From contig CATKYJ010000001.1 in the NCBI GenBank assembly GCA_949840885.1, positions 62,001 to 126,000 on the forward strand: a DNA stretch of 64,000 nt. Reading direction: 5' to 3'. A model generated the notes under the pieces. That model searched no databases. It was not told where the DNA came from and saw nothing but the letters and a program-made list of their open reading frames with translations. The DNA is from an uncultured Acetatifactor sp. (lineage in GTDB: Bacteria; Bacillota; Clostridia; Lachnospirales; Lachnospiraceae). The number at the start of each line of letters is the position of its first letter. The stretch's first letter is position 1. Shown here piece after piece: positions 1-8,736 of this stretch. The translations under genes were made by a program, and so were the position numbers.

Positions 1-78
1 TGAAAGCAGTTTAGCACAAAAAATCAAATCGTGCCGTTTCTTGTACTAATTTGGCTATGTTCATGTAATAATTGGGAT

Positions 79-1410
79 TCAGTTTTTATCTTCGGTCAGA
101 TACAAGAGCAAAATAACTCGAAACAAATCGCCATCAGGACATACTTCCATCATCCCATTATATTTGTGCACGATTTTTCTTACATTCTCCAGGCCGATAC
201 CATGACTTTCCTTTACTCTTTTCGTTGTAAGAAATTTTCCCTGATATTTTTCCAGTTTCCCGTCATAGCTGTTTTCAATCTGTATTCTCAGAAAGCCTTG
301 ATGCAATTCAATCTCTATATCCAGTCTTTTCTCTTCTGTCTGCTTTGCCGCCTCGATGCTGTTCTCCAGCAGATTCCCCAGGATCACATTGATGTCAAAA
401 GAATTGTTCACTGTTTTTGGAAGCTGTACTTTTACATTTACATTGCACTGTTCTTCCTTTGCCCTGTAAAGCATATAGTTCATTACACTGTCAATTTCGA
501 TATTTCCGGAAGCCACAATCTCATTTGGGTTGGTTATAAATTCCTGCATATCATCAATATATTCTTCAATCGCTCTGTTCTCACCTCTTGCCGCCAGTAT
601 CTTCAACTCATTCATATGGTGTTTCATATCGTGACGCAATGCTTTTACCTTTTCTTCACCTTGCAGCATTACATCCAGTTGGTTCGCATATCCCTTAATC
701 TCCTGCCGCAATGTTCCGTTTTCATATTGATGGAATAAAGTTTCTGACAGAATATTATATAGATAAAAAGTAAAAAAATTAACCACAATAAGTCCGATGC
801 TCACTATCACGATTCCTGTTCTTGTGCAGCTTTCCGTATAGGCTATCGCACAAATCATCCCAATGCTGCACAGCGGCAGTAAAATAAGCGATATGTTCTG
901 TATATTCTCTGTCTTTCGCCGGGCATCCACAATTTTTTCCGTAATCTGCTCGCAGACCAGCACCAGAAATACATCCAGCACTTCATAAATCTGATCGAAC
1001 CCCATACCGTCCTTATAATCTACAAAGGGGAGGATAGCTGCCATACTGCATCCCATGTTAATTATGTAAACCGAAGCGGTCACGAATAAAATCATCTTCA
1101 GCGCTTTTGTGTATGTCAGGGCAATCAGCCCAATTCCAAGCAGATTACAGGCAACATTAACCCACATCGTATGAAAGGCCAGGTAAGCTGCCGTATTGAC
1201 TACGAAAAAGCCTCCATATGCCAACACATGCCTCATCCGATTGCTGCCCTTTTCATTTTTACACCCCCATGCCCGCCTCCGGCGGGCACTAATTTCAATA
1301 TTTGGAAATTCATTTCCAAACTTCTGGCCCTGCAAAAATATGTGCATAAATCTGCTAATTATGTAAATCCTAAACAGGTTTGTACTAACACAAATAATGA
1401 AATCCGTCAT
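79..1410 (-). CDS. agr-type GHKL sensor histidine kinase
   Basis: Membrane sensor kinase of the AgrC-like GHKL class (443 aa), expected to phosphorylate the adjacent LytTR regulator in response to an external, probably peptide, signal. About six hydrophobic segments fill residues 1-220. The H-box is ALRHDMKHHM with His260, the N-box is LGNLLENSIEAA and the G-box is SHGIGLENV. The start overlaps the regulator stop by 4 bases (ATGA), so the two are translationally coupled. Oddity: residues about 30-56, between the first two membrane segments, are very basic (SARRRRAWGC) and are encoded by two back-to-back DNA palindromes, so they look like an insertion. No agrB or agrD gene is visible up to the left edge. 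The family call is firm; the ligand is unknown. Confidence 0.9.
   Translation of the reverse strand: MTDFIICVSTNLFRIYIISRFMHIFLQGQKFGNEFPNIEISARRRRAWGCKNEKGSNRMRHVLAYGGFFVVNTAAYLAFHTMWVNVACNLLGIGLIALTYTKALKMILFVTASVYIINMGCSMAAILPFVDYKDGMGFDQIYEVLDVFLVLVCEQITEKIVDARRKTENIQNISLILLPLCSIGMICAIAYTESCTRTGIVIVSIGLIVVNFFTFYLYNILSETLFHQYENGTLRQEIKGYANQLDVMLQGEEKVKALRHDMKHHMNELKILAARGENRAIEEYIDDMQEFITNPNEIVASGNIEIDSVMNYMLYRAKEEQCNVNVKVQLPKTVNNSFDINVILGNLLENSIEAAKQTEEKRLDIEIELHQGFLRIQIENSYDGKLEKYQGKFLTTKRVKESHGIGLENVRKIVHKYNGMMEVCPDGDLFRVILLLYLTEDKN
1258..1330 (-). repeat. double palindrome inserted in the kinase gene
   Basis: Two perfect inverted repeats lie inside the kinase reading frame. GCCCGCC-TCC-GGCGGGC is at 1271-1287, and TTTGGAAAT-TC-ATTTCCAAA is at 1301-1320. 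Together they encode the basic loop of the kinase and keep the frame open. The pair looks like a small palindromic element, but no second copy was noticed in the window. Confidence 0.5.
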
Positions 1411-2114
1411 GATAACCCCTTTAATAACCTCTCTCTTACCTGTTTTCGATATGCTTTGCTGATTGGCAGTATCGTGTTATTATCCATCTCCACTGTTTCA
1501 TAGGCATACCTTGCTACATGAGCCTGGTTTATCACATATGAGTGGTGAATCGCAAAAAACTCTTTGGACAGTCTCTTCTCCAAGCCCCTGATTCCGCCAT
1601 AAAACTCTTTCTCATCACCCACTGTCACTATTTTTACCTTCCGTCCTTTGCTCTCAAAATACAGAATATTGCCATATGAAATATAGTAATAGTCCCTGCC
1701 GTTTTGGAAGCCAAATTTTTCTGAATTCCTCTTAAGCAATTTCGCTGCCAGTTCCAGGGAATCTTCTATCTGCTGCACGGCGATTGGCTTGACCAGGAAA
1801 TCTAGGGGTTGAGTCCTAAATAATTTTTGCGCATATGCAGAATGCCCTGAGATATAAATGATCTGCATCCCCCTGTCTTCCATCTTGTTTCGGATAAAGC
1901 CGCCTACCTCTATTCCCGTCAGCTTGACGAGCTCTATGTCAAGAAACAGTATGTCAAGATGGCCTCCCTGTTCAAGATATTGGCATAGTTCTTCTCCTGC
2001 GTACCATACCTGGACATCTATCCTTAGCTTTTTCTTCTCTGCATACTGCATTATCATTTCCTCAATTGATGCACAAGTGTTTTTTCCATCATCGCATATT
2101 CCAATATTATACAT
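1407..2114 (-). CDS. LytTR-family response regulator
   Basis: AgrA-like regulator (235 aa) that should bind DNA as the partner of the downstream GHKL kinase. The receiver domain covers residues 1-120 with acidic pocket CDDG at 7-10 and phospho-acceptor Asp59 in LFLDIEL. A LytTR DNA-binding domain follows, with the typical strand YYYISYGNILYFESKGRK and SYVINQAHV near the C-terminus. I chose the ATG at 2114 because GAGGGCG lies a few bases upstream; an ATG at 2153 in the same frame has no well-placed ribosome site. It precedes the kinase in a two-gene operon with a 4-base overlap. Target promoters cannot be read from this window. Confidence 0.9.
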   Translation of the reverse strand: MYNIGICDDGKNTCASIEEMIMQYAEKKKLRIDVQVWYAGEELCQYLEQGGHLDILFLDIELVKLTGIEVGGFIRNKMEDRGMQIIYISGHSAYAQKLFRTQPLDFLVKPIAVQQIEDSLELAAKLLKRNSEKFGFQNGRDYYYISYGNILYFESKGRKVKIVTVGDEKEFYGGIRGLEKRLSKEFFAIHHSYVINQAHVARYAYETVEMDNNTILPISKAYRKQVRERLLKGLS

Positions 2115-2194
2115 ACTACGCCCTCGTATTATTTCTTTTCCAAAATCATACATGATTTGTGCCTATATTTCAACCCCTTTCCTTTCTGCCATCA

Positions 2195-2223
2195 GAAAAT
2201 CAGCCGGGGATTTCTCCCCGGCT
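2195..2223 (-). terminator. terminator of the AAA-ATPase gene
   Basis: A 9-bp perfect stem (2202-2210 with 2215-2223, loop TTTC) is followed on the minus strand by GATTTTC. It lies 28 bases after the stop of the AAA-ATPase gene and ahead of the response regulator gene. Confidence 0.7.
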
Positions 2224-2250
2224 AACAATCTGTGTATTTTCATCTGGTTT

Positions 2251-3876
2251 TTAAACAACAGCCTCTATCAAAGTCTTTCCGCCGATAGCAATCTCCCGGA
2301 CGCCAATCTGCTTCTTTTTATTGAAATTGAAGCTGACCATATATCCCTTATCCTTGTGATAGTTATCCAGATAGCCGATGAGTTGCTTTTCACCGCGTCT
2401 GTTATACTCCTCTCCGCGCCACACTTTCATTTCTATCACATATTGCTCCCCGCGATAATCCACGATTACATCTGTCCTGCGCAGATCCCGCGTTCTGGAC
2501 TCCACATAATAGTTGCCCGTGCCATTGATGATCGGTCTTAAATAGAGCAGGAAATACTTTCTTCCTTCCTCTTCCACAAACCTCTCTCCCTTGTCACTGT
2601 ACAGTTCATGAAAATGCAGCACAAATTTTTCCAGAATCCGTCTCATATTCAGATAACCGTCCACAATAAACTGACTTTTATCCTGCAGAGAAGCCTTGTA
2701 TATATCCAAACTCTGCATTTCGGCCAGAGAGAGATAATAATTATATAAACGCGTTTCAAACAAGCGGTTCGAGATGACTGCCATGCCATCCTGGTTGCGG
2801 ATAAACCCATACATAAAAGCAGTATCGGTTGAAGGGTCGTCTGCATTATAAACAATGCTTTTTCCAGTAAAGAGCAGGGAACGCAGCATGGTATTCAGAA
2901 CCGGGTAAGCTGTCAGCTTTCCGATCAACGACTCAAACAGCGTATTCTTCTCTGACAGGATCATCCGCACTGCCTTATGGAAGCCGTCCTCCGTCCACGC
3001 CCTGGTTTTTGTACCGTCTTCAGGCATTCCGGTACTTTGTGCTCCGCTCACTTCCTCGTCCATCAATTTACATAATCGTGATACAAGAAAGGGATATCCT
3101 GAAGTGTACTCATAAATCAGTCCCGCCATCTTTCCGGTATCCATGCCCGTCTGCCAATCAGCCTCGTATTCTTCCAACATTCCGGCTATTTCTTTCTGAG
3201 AAAAACTCATATCAACCTTAAAATCCGCCGCAATATTCCACGGGCTGTTCACCTTATGTTCCTCTTCCGGCCGAATTTTCATTCTCAGATTCTTCACATC
3301 ACACACCCCTGCCAAAATCACCGCCCGGAATGTAGGTTGTCGAGTACGCCTGATATAATATGCCCGCAGCTGCGCAAGAAAGTCCAGAAAGACCTGGTTG
3401 TTCGTTGCACTGTCCACCTCATCGATCATCAATACCATGGGACGGTCGGAAACAGCGCAAATGTCGCTGAGTTCTTCGAACAGCTCCATCAATGCAAATC
3501 CATTTCCCTCTTCCTCCAGTCTTCTCTCCAAATGAACAGCCGCCTTACGGAACGCTTCGTCCTGCCTGTCCCCATCCCGCTGCAGAGCGCGCAGAAAAGA
3601 TTTTGCAAATGCTGCCGCAAACACACAGCCATTTTGAAACTTCGTATCGTCAAATGTCTGGAAGTCCAGCGAAACCACACGGTAATCCCTTTGCAGATAC
3701 TGCTCCAAAGCCATCAGCAAAGTGGACTTCCCATATTGCCTTGCCCTGTTTATCGAAAAGTATTTCCCCGCATCTATCAGATCTTTTATCTCCCGCAGGC
3801 GATCATCAAGCCTGACCATGTAATGTTCTTCCGGTATACATACAGCAGTCACATTAAATGTCTTCGCCATCTTCAT
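2251..3876 (-). CDS. AAA-like ATPase with PD-(D/E)XK nuclease domain
   Basis: Protein of 541 aa from a family that is multicopy in many gut Clostridia. Its biological role is not established; defence or mobile-element functions have been suggested for relatives. The N-terminal P-loop ATPase has Walker A in NRARQYGKST (43-52) and Walker B MVLMIDEVDS (147-156). A helical middle follows. The C-terminal 90 residues carry a PD-(D/E)XK nuclease signature: Asp in DVIVDY, then Glu and Lys in VIEMKVWRG. The same frame stays open upstream to 4212, but that part only shadows the xylulokinase gene. The ATG at 3876 follows AGGAAAGGGCG, and 3870 is an alternative. It lies 86 bases behind xylulokinase with its own terminator, so it may be a later insertion in this operon. 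Confidence 0.8.
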   Translation of the reverse strand: MKMAKTFNVTAVCIPEEHYMVRLDDRLREIKDLIDAGKYFSINRARQYGKSTLLMALEQYLQRDYRVVSLDFQTFDDTKFQNGCVFAAAFAKSFLRALQRDGDRQDEAFRKAAVHLERRLEEEGNGFALMELFEELSDICAVSDRPMVLMIDEVDSATNNQVFLDFLAQLRAYYIRRTRQPTFRAVILAGVCDVKNLRMKIRPEEEHKVNSPWNIAADFKVDMSFSQKEIAGMLEEYEADWQTGMDTGKMAGLIYEYTSGYPFLVSRLCKLMDEEVSGAQSTGMPEDGTKTRAWTEDGFHKAVRMILSEKNTLFESLIGKLTAYPVLNTMLRSLLFTGKSIVYNADDPSTDTAFMYGFIRNQDGMAVISNRLFETRLYNYYLSLAEMQSLDIYKASLQDKSQFIVDGYLNMRRILEKFVLHFHELYSDKGERFVEEEGRKYFLLYLRPIINGTGNYYVESRTRDLRRTDVIVDYRGEQYVIEMKVWRGEEYNRRGEKQLIGYLDNYHKDKGYMVSFNFNKKKQIGVREIAIGGKTLIEAVV

Positions 3877-3904
3877 CGCCCTTTCCTCTGCCCCTCTGCC
3901 GTCC

Positions 3905-3931
3905 CGGGCAGCCCTTGGCCGGGGCTGCCCG
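3905..3931. other. GC-rich hairpin after xylulokinase
   Basis: Perfect 10-bp stem CGGGCAGCCC / GGGCTGCCCG with a 7-base loop, in the gap between the xylulokinase stop and the AAA-ATPase start. There is no T-run on either side, so it may stabilise or attenuate the mRNA but is not a standard terminator. Confidence 0.45.
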
Positions 3932-3962
3932 CAATACTTCTCTCCCGGGACTTCGCCTCCTG

Positions 3963-5420
3963 TCAAAACAGCGGCTTGCAGGCCGGGTAAATCCGCTTGA
4001 ACTGCTGATAACGCTCCTCGTACTTTGCCACCAATTCCGGATCCGGCTCCACGGTCTCCACCACTTTGACTACCTTTGCGGCAATCTCCTCCACGCTTGC
4101 GTACTCGCCGCAGGCCACCGCCGCCAGCATGGCGCCGCCCATGGACGGACCCTCTTCGCTTTCCGGCACCTCCACTTTCAGGTTCAGCACATTGGCGATG
4201 ATCTTCTTCCACAGCGGGCTCTTCGCGCCGCCTCCGCAGATCTTGGTACTGGTAAGCTTTATCCCCAGGGATTTCGCCACCTCCAGGGAATCCCGCAGGG
4301 CAAATGCCACGCCCTCCAGCACGGCCTGGGTCATGTCCGCTCTGGTCGTATCCATGCTCATGCCGATGAAGACAGCCCTGGCATCCGGATTGTTGTGGGG
4401 GGAGCGCTCTCCCATGAGATAGGGCAGGAAATACACATGGTTCTCTCCCAGTTTTTCAATGTTCTGCTGCTCGGCCGCGTAATCTTTGGTTCCGATGATT
4501 TCGTCCATCCACCATTTGTTGCAGCTGGCCGCGCTGAGCATGCAGCCCATGAGATGGTAGCTGCCGTCCGCATGGGCAAAGGAGTGCAGCGCATTGTACT
4601 TGTCCACGCCGAACTGCTTGGAGGAAATGAAGACTGTGCCGCTGGTACCCAAAGAGATGTTGCACATTCCGTCCCCCACCGTGCCCGTTCCAACGGCTGC
4701 CGCCGCATTGTCCCCGGCTCCCGCCGCCACCTTTACCGAGGAGCTGATGCCAAGCTCCTCCGCCGCCTCGGGCAGCACAGTGCCTACGGTCTCATAGCTC
4801 TCATAGCATTTCGCAAGCTGGGAGACCTGGATGCCGCAGATGTCGCACATCTCCTGAGACCATCCGCGGTTCTTCACATCGAACAGCAGCATTCCCGAGG
4901 CATCGGACACGTCCGTACAGTGCACACCCGTCAGCTTGTAGGCAATGTAATCTTTCGGCAGCATGATTTTGGATATCCGCGCAAAGTTCTCCGGCTCATT
5001 GTTCTTCACCCAGAGGATCTTGGGGGCAGTAAAGCCCGCAAAGGCAATATTGGCCGTGTACTCCGACAGCTTCTCTTTGCCGATCACGTTGTTTAAGTAT
5101 TCCGTCTCTTTCCCTGTGCGGCCATCGTTCCAGAGGATGGCGGGACGGATGACATTGTCGTCTTTATCCAAGATCACCAGGCCGTGCATCTGGCCGCCGA
5201 AGCTGATGCCAGCCACCTGGGACTTGTCCACGTCCCGGATCAGTTCCTTGATACCAAGGACAGTCTGTTCATACCAGTCTTCCGGCTTCTGCTCTGACCA
5301 GCCGGGGTGGGGAAAGTATAAGGGGTACTCTTTCGATATGATATTGACAATCTTCCCCTCACTGTCCATGAGCAGCAGCTTCACAGCCGATGTGCCCAAA
5401 TCTATTCCTATATAAAGCAT
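3963..5420 (-). CDS. xylB: xylulokinase
   Basis: FGGY-family sugar kinase (485 aa) that phosphorylates D-xylulose to xylulose 5-phosphate in the cytoplasm. The N-terminal phosphate-binding loop is IGIDLGTSAVK (4-14). GGQMHGLV follows, and the catalytic Asp is in GAGDNAAAAVG in the second actin-like domain. Length and motif order match xylulokinase rather than glycerol or gluconate kinase. The ATG at 5420 has GGAGGG just upstream; an upstream ATG at 5489 does not. It sits with a DUF4867 protein and an SGNH esterase on the same strand, which fits use of xylose released from acetylated xylan. No xylose isomerase is present in the window. Confidence 0.93.
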   Translation of the reverse strand: MLYIGIDLGTSAVKLLLMDSEGKIVNIISKEYPLYFPHPGWSEQKPEDWYEQTVLGIKELIRDVDKSQVAGISFGGQMHGLVILDKDDNVIRPAILWNDGRTGKETEYLNNVIGKEKLSEYTANIAFAGFTAPKILWVKNNEPENFARISKIMLPKDYIAYKLTGVHCTDVSDASGMLLFDVKNRGWSQEMCDICGIQVSQLAKCYESYETVGTVLPEAAEELGISSSVKVAAGAGDNAAAAVGTGTVGDGMCNISLGTSGTVFISSKQFGVDKYNALHSFAHADGSYHLMGCMLSAASCNKWWMDEIIGTKDYAAEQQNIEKLGENHVYFLPYLMGERSPHNNPDARAVFIGMSMDTTRADMTQAVLEGVAFALRDSLEVAKSLGIKLTSTKICGGGAKSPLWKKIIANVLNLKVEVPESEEGPSMGGAMLAAVACGEYASVEEIAAKVVKVVETVEPDPELVAKYEERYQQFKRIYPACKPLF

Positions 5421-5684
5421 ATAATTCCCTCCTGCATCACATAAAAATTCACTCTTACGCCTATTCCAGTCTCCGCCAACGCGAATCAACGCCAGGCCTT
5501 ACTTTCTGTCATGCCGCCTGCAGCAGCCCACTGAACGACTCTCATTCCCTTGCCCCCTTGGAGTTGCCGACGGGAACGCAGGCTGCCTGGAATTACTTCC
5601 CGGCATCTTGGCTTCAGTCCTCGGTCAGACGCAGATTCTTCCGCCGGAAAACCTATTGCTGAAGCATCTGCCGGATACCTGCCC

Positions 5685-6341
5685 TCAGTCTTCGTTCAGG
5701 CACAGGTTCTTGCCCTTAAGCCCCAGGAAGCTCCCCTGGTCCAGGCCGCCTTCCGCGTGGCCGATGAGCCATTTGTTTACCGCAGTCATCAGGGCGTCCT
5801 CATCGGAGACACCGGCACCGCTCTTGGTCTCCTCCACCTTTTTATGTTTTTCCTTTAAAGGATAATTGGTCCCCTTGGGCAGTACGATGGCTACCTGGAA
5901 GCCGCCCTCGTCCACATGGCAGGGCGCATAGTGCAGCGAGGTAGCATAGACTTCCACTGCCGTCCCCGCCGGCACCAAAAACGCCTCCACCTTGGAAGTG
6001 TCATAAGTAAAATCCGCCTCCACGTCGGCCCGCAGCCCCAGCATCAGCACCGCGTCCGTTGCCGCCACATTAATTTCGGAATCCCTGTGGTACTCCAGGG
6101 CGTTCAGCTTCGTATTGTGTCCATTGCAGTATCCGATCTGAATGGGCATCTCGCCGTAAGCCACCCTGGAAAGTTCCTGCATCACGGGCAGCGCCTCCAA
6201 CGCATTCACGGAGGGCTCATAGACCACGTCCGCCGGAAGCGGCGTCTTCTTCAGTTCCTCCACCAAATCGGTGAAATCAATATTATCCACCACTCTGCCG
6301 TATTTTCTGAATGCCTCGTCTGTCACTTTTAAAATCCTCAT
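5685..6341 (-). CDS. DUF4867 cupin-like protein
   Basis: Protein of 218 aa that I recognise as the DUF4867 family, a small cupin-like group often found beside pentose and hexose metabolism genes. It begins MRILKVTDEAF, contains PADVVYEPSVNALEALPVM and ends in a charged KWLIGHAEGG stretch. The function is unknown. One inference is a sugar-acid or pentulose isomerase-like role, from its position between an SGNH esterase and xylulokinase. The start at 6341 is chosen from family-like sequence; AGGAGG lies 13 bases upstream. The ATG at 6353 has the same site too close. The frame is also open upstream through a 17-base minisatellite containing further in-frame ATGs, so a longer N-terminus cannot be excluded. 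Confidence 0.75.
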   Translation of the reverse strand: MRILKVTDEAFRKYGRVVDNIDFTDLVEELKKTPLPADVVYEPSVNALEALPVMQELSRVAYGEMPIQIGYCNGHNTKLNALEYHRDSEINVAATDAVLMLGLRADVEADFTYDTSKVEAFLVPAGTAVEVYATSLHYAPCHVDEGGFQVAIVLPKGTNYPLKEKHKKVEETKSGAGVSDEDALMTAVNKWLIGHAEGGLDQGSFLGLKGKNLCLNED

Positions 6342-6364
6342 ACCTGTCTTCATACCTCCTATTC

Positions 6365-6520
6365 TGCATTTTCTGATACTGTTCTGCATTTCCTGCTGTT
6401 TTGCATTTTCTGCTGTTCTGCATTTCCTGCCGTCCTGCATTTCCTGCCGTTCTGCATTTCCTGCTGTTCTGCATTTCCTGCCGTCCTGCATTTCCTGCCG
6501 CTCTGCATTTTCTGCTGCCT
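6365..6520. repeat. 17-base minisatellite ahead of DUF4867
   Basis: Eight adjacent 17-base units (TGCATTTCCTGCCGTCC and near-identical variants) run from 6385 to 6520, preceded by one divergent 20-base unit at 6365. The array is in the leader of the DUF4867 gene. On the transcribed strand each unit has an AGGA followed closely by ATG. Because 17 is not a multiple of 3 and the unit has no stop codon, all three frames stay open through it. The rest of the gap to the SGNH gene (6521-6660) holds nothing I recognise. Confidence 0.9.
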
Positions 6521-6660
6521 CCGTCCACCAGGCCCCGGAACCAAATCCCGGCCGGTAAAGGCAGTCTCTTCTCTCTTACAACTCCATCTCCTCAGACCAA
6601 GACGCCGCCTTTTGGCAAAAGCGTCTTCGGCCTGCCTTGCTGCCGCAGACCCCCGCTGCC

Positions 6661-7275
6661 TCAGACTCCCACAGCCTCCATCCAGGCTCTCGCAATGATT
6701 TCATGGCCTGCTGCCGTGGGATGGACGCCGTCGCCGCTCCAGCGGGAAGCCGGGAATTTCTTCTGGGCCTCATCGAACACCTGCTGCAGGTCCACATAGT
6801 CCGTACCGAATTCTTCCGCCAGCCTGCGTGTGGCCTCCCTGCGCGCTCTCACCTCACCGGAGAAAGTCTCCCAGGCCGGATCCGTGGCCTCACCGTGAAT
6901 GACATACGCTCCCATCAGCACAATCCTGGTATCCGGCAGCGCCGCTTTTGTCTCCCGCAGCAGGATCCGGTACACCTCTTCGAAAAGCGGCGTATCCACC
7001 CCGTTGCACTCTCCCAGCTCATGCCACACGTCATTGACGCCGATGAGAATCGTCAGCACGTCCGGCTTCAGATTCAGGCAGTCTTTTTTCCATCTGGCCA
7101 GCAAATCCACCACCCGATTGCCGCTGATGCCACAGTTCATTACCTCGCAGTCGCCGTCCCTAGCCATTAAATCCGCCTCCAGCAGACGGGGATACCCGCA
7201 TCCCGTGGCATAGGGATTGGCGTAATCTCCTCTGCCGCAGTCGGTGATGGAGTCGCCCTGAAACAGATATCTCAT
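6661..7275 (-). CDS. SGNH/GDSL hydrolase, likely carbohydrate esterase
   Basis: Cytoplasmic SGNH hydrolase (204 aa) with all four blocks: GDSIT (Ser9), GISGN, GVND and the C-terminal catalytic pair in DGVHPT. There is no signal peptide. Family members of this size that begin with LFQGDSITD are often acetylxylan esterase-like or rhamnogalacturonan acetylesterase-like enzymes. Its place at the head of a DUF4867 and xylulokinase block supports removal of acetyl groups from imported xylo-oligosaccharides, but that substrate is inferred. AAGGAAGG precedes the ATG. It is the first gene of the minus-strand run, downstream of a strong terminator, so a promoter should lie in 7276-7383. I found no convincing one. 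Confidence 0.85.
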   Translation of the reverse strand: MRYLFQGDSITDCGRGDYANPYATGCGYPRLLEADLMARDGDCEVMNCGISGNRVVDLLARWKKDCLNLKPDVLTILIGVNDVWHELGECNGVDTPLFEEVYRILLRETKAALPDTRIVLMGAYVIHGEATDPAWETFSGEVRARREATRRLAEEFGTDYVDLQQVFDEAQKKFPASRWSGDGVHPTAAGHEIIARAWMEAVGV

Positions 7276-7383
7276 AATCGTATTCCTTCCTTTCGCAGAG
7301 TCATAGAGTCCTTTCTTTCTATCTTACACCACTCTTTGGAAGATTTCCACAGAAATTTTGTTCATATATCAAAACTCTTTACA

Positions 7384-7420
7384 CAAAAAGGCTATCCTCC
7401 GCTTTCCCGGAGAATAGCCC
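7384..7420 (-). terminator. terminator of the lipoprotein gene
   Basis: Near-perfect 12-bp stem (GGCTATTCTCCG with CGGAGGATAGCC) followed on the minus strand by TTTTTG. It lies 19 bases after the lipoprotein stop and separates it from the esterase operon. Confidence 0.85.
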
Positions 7421-7438
7421 TGGCAGACACTCCAACCC

Positions 7439-8611
7439 TCAGTTCAAAATAAAGTACGCATAGATCTCATACTGATCGTAATCTCCCGTCCCCCGGAAGT
7501 CCATGACTTTCTTCCGGATCCGGTACTCCCCCGGCGTCAGCTCTCCGTAGAGCCATTCCCAGCTCAGTTCCCGCCTTGTGGTGTCGTTTGTAAAAATCGT
7601 ATATGCGATATCGTGGAATCCGTAATCACCCTCCACCACAATGGGCGCTTCCTCCCATTTGCCGTCCTTTTTTACCTCAATGGAAAAATCGTCCCCGTCC
7701 TGCAGCTGTCCGGTGGGCGCTTCCTTGTCGTACTGATTGTAGCAGAGCATGGCCCCTGAGGGAGAGATGCCCTCCAGAGAAAGATACAGGCCTATCCGCT
7801 CATTTTCCGATTCTGTCTCATAGACGTAAGCGCCGCCCTCCCGCATGTCCGGATCAAAGGCCAAAGTGTCCAGGATCTCCATCACCGCCTCTTCCTTGCC
7901 CTCCCACCATTCCTCCACGGAACCGGTCATGGCCACCACGCCTTTCACGGGCTCTTTCCAGCAGATGAAGTCCCAGTATTCGTGACCATCGTAGGTGCCT
8001 TTCCAGGCCGGATGTCCGGCCACTGTCACTTCCTCCTCTTCAAGTCCGGTGCCGCATACCCCGAAAGACTGCCAGTAGGCAACCTCCACGAATCCGAAGT
8101 CCGTATCCTCCGGCGCAAAACAAATCCCATAGTCGCCCATGAGCAGGCTGTCGCTGTCCATGGGGCACAGTTCAACTTTCCATCCGGCAGGCAGGGTCAG
8201 GGAGATGGAGCCGAAAGGACCTTTTTGGGTTACCGTGGTATCTGTAGCTGCCTCGCCGGCCGGAGCAGTTTTTCCTCCGTTTCCGGTGCCGGATGTCTCT
8301 TTGTCCGATGCCTCCGGCGCATTCCCCGGGATTTTGAAGACGCTTCCGCCAGCATCCTGCGAGGCATTCTCGCTGTCCCCCTCTTTCGTACCCTCCTCTT
8401 TTTCCGCGCCTTTCCCGCTATTTTGCACGCTGTCTGCGCCTTTCATGCCGTTCTCATCCGAAACGCCTGCGCCGTTTTCTCCTGCTTCCTTCGGCGCTTC
8501 CTCTGTCCCGCCCTCATTCCCTGCGGCGGTACCCGCAGTCTTTCCGCAGCCGCTAAGGGTCGTTCCCATTACCAGCGCACATCCTATCAGAGTCAATAAT
8601 CTTTTCCTCAT
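7439..8611 (-). CDS. surface lipoprotein of unknown function
   Basis: Exported lipoprotein (390 aa). The signal peptide has a basic start (MRKRLL), a hydrophobic core and lipobox TLSGC, with Cys22 as the lipidated residue. Residues about 25-135 are a low-complexity Gly/Glu/Lys/Ala linker, followed by a globular part rich in Trp and acidic residues. The C-terminal third (ERIGLYLSLEGISPSGAMLC onward) resembles immunoglobulin-like lipoprotein domains in which a peptide-like strand ends in YEIYAYF; this is only a visual similarity. It is a single gene with its own terminator. AAAGGAG lies about 10 bases before the ATG. An 11-base motif (GAGAACTTTCC) at 8667-8677 upstream is shared with the XRE gene. 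Confidence 0.75.
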   Translation of the reverse strand: MRKRLLTLIGCALVMGTTLSGCGKTAGTAAGNEGGTEEAPKEAGENGAGVSDENGMKGADSVQNSGKGAEKEEGTKEGDSENASQDAGGSVFKIPGNAPEASDKETSGTGNGGKTAPAGEAATDTTVTQKGPFGSISLTLPAGWKVELCPMDSDSLLMGDYGICFAPEDTDFGFVEVAYWQSFGVCGTGLEEEEVTVAGHPAWKGTYDGHEYWDFICWKEPVKGVVAMTGSVEEWWEGKEEAVMEILDTLAFDPDMREGGAYVYETESENERIGLYLSLEGISPSGAMLCYNQYDKEAPTGQLQDGDDFSIEVKKDGKWEEAPIVVEGDYGFHDIAYTIFTNDTTRRELSWEWLYGELTPGEYRIRKKVMDFRGTGDYDQYEIYAYFILN

Positions 8612-8649
8612 TCTTCCGAATCTCCTTTCCCAGAGTGTCTCTTACTATA

Positions 8650-8677
8650 TAGACGAAAGAATGGCAGGAAAGTTCTC
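8650..8677 (-). promoter_or_regulatory. possible ECF-like promoter of the lipoprotein gene
   Basis: On the minus strand GAGAACTTTCC (8677-8667) is followed 11 bases later by CGTCTA (8655-8650). The AACTT and CGTC elements resemble promoters read by extracytoplasmic-function sigma factors. A TATAGT overlaps the second element, so a sigma-A promoter is also possible. The assignment is tentative. Confidence 0.3.
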
Positions 8678-8736
8678 GTCCTCATGGCCTTAAAGCGCGT
8701 CAAAGTTCAGCAAATTTCTCAAGCGCTTCTGCCCTG

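Noticed and set aside
1..78. agrD-like or other gene after the kinase at the left edge
   Set aside because: No start codon with ribosome site and no short peptide frame could be supported in the 78 bases available.
3877..4212. N-terminal extension of the AAA-ATPase frame
   Set aside because: The extra 112 residues are Gly/Arg-rich, lie inside the xylulokinase gene in another frame and lack a ribosome site.
6365..6520. CRISPR array
   Set aside because: Units of 17 bases are contiguous without spacers, so this is a minisatellite.
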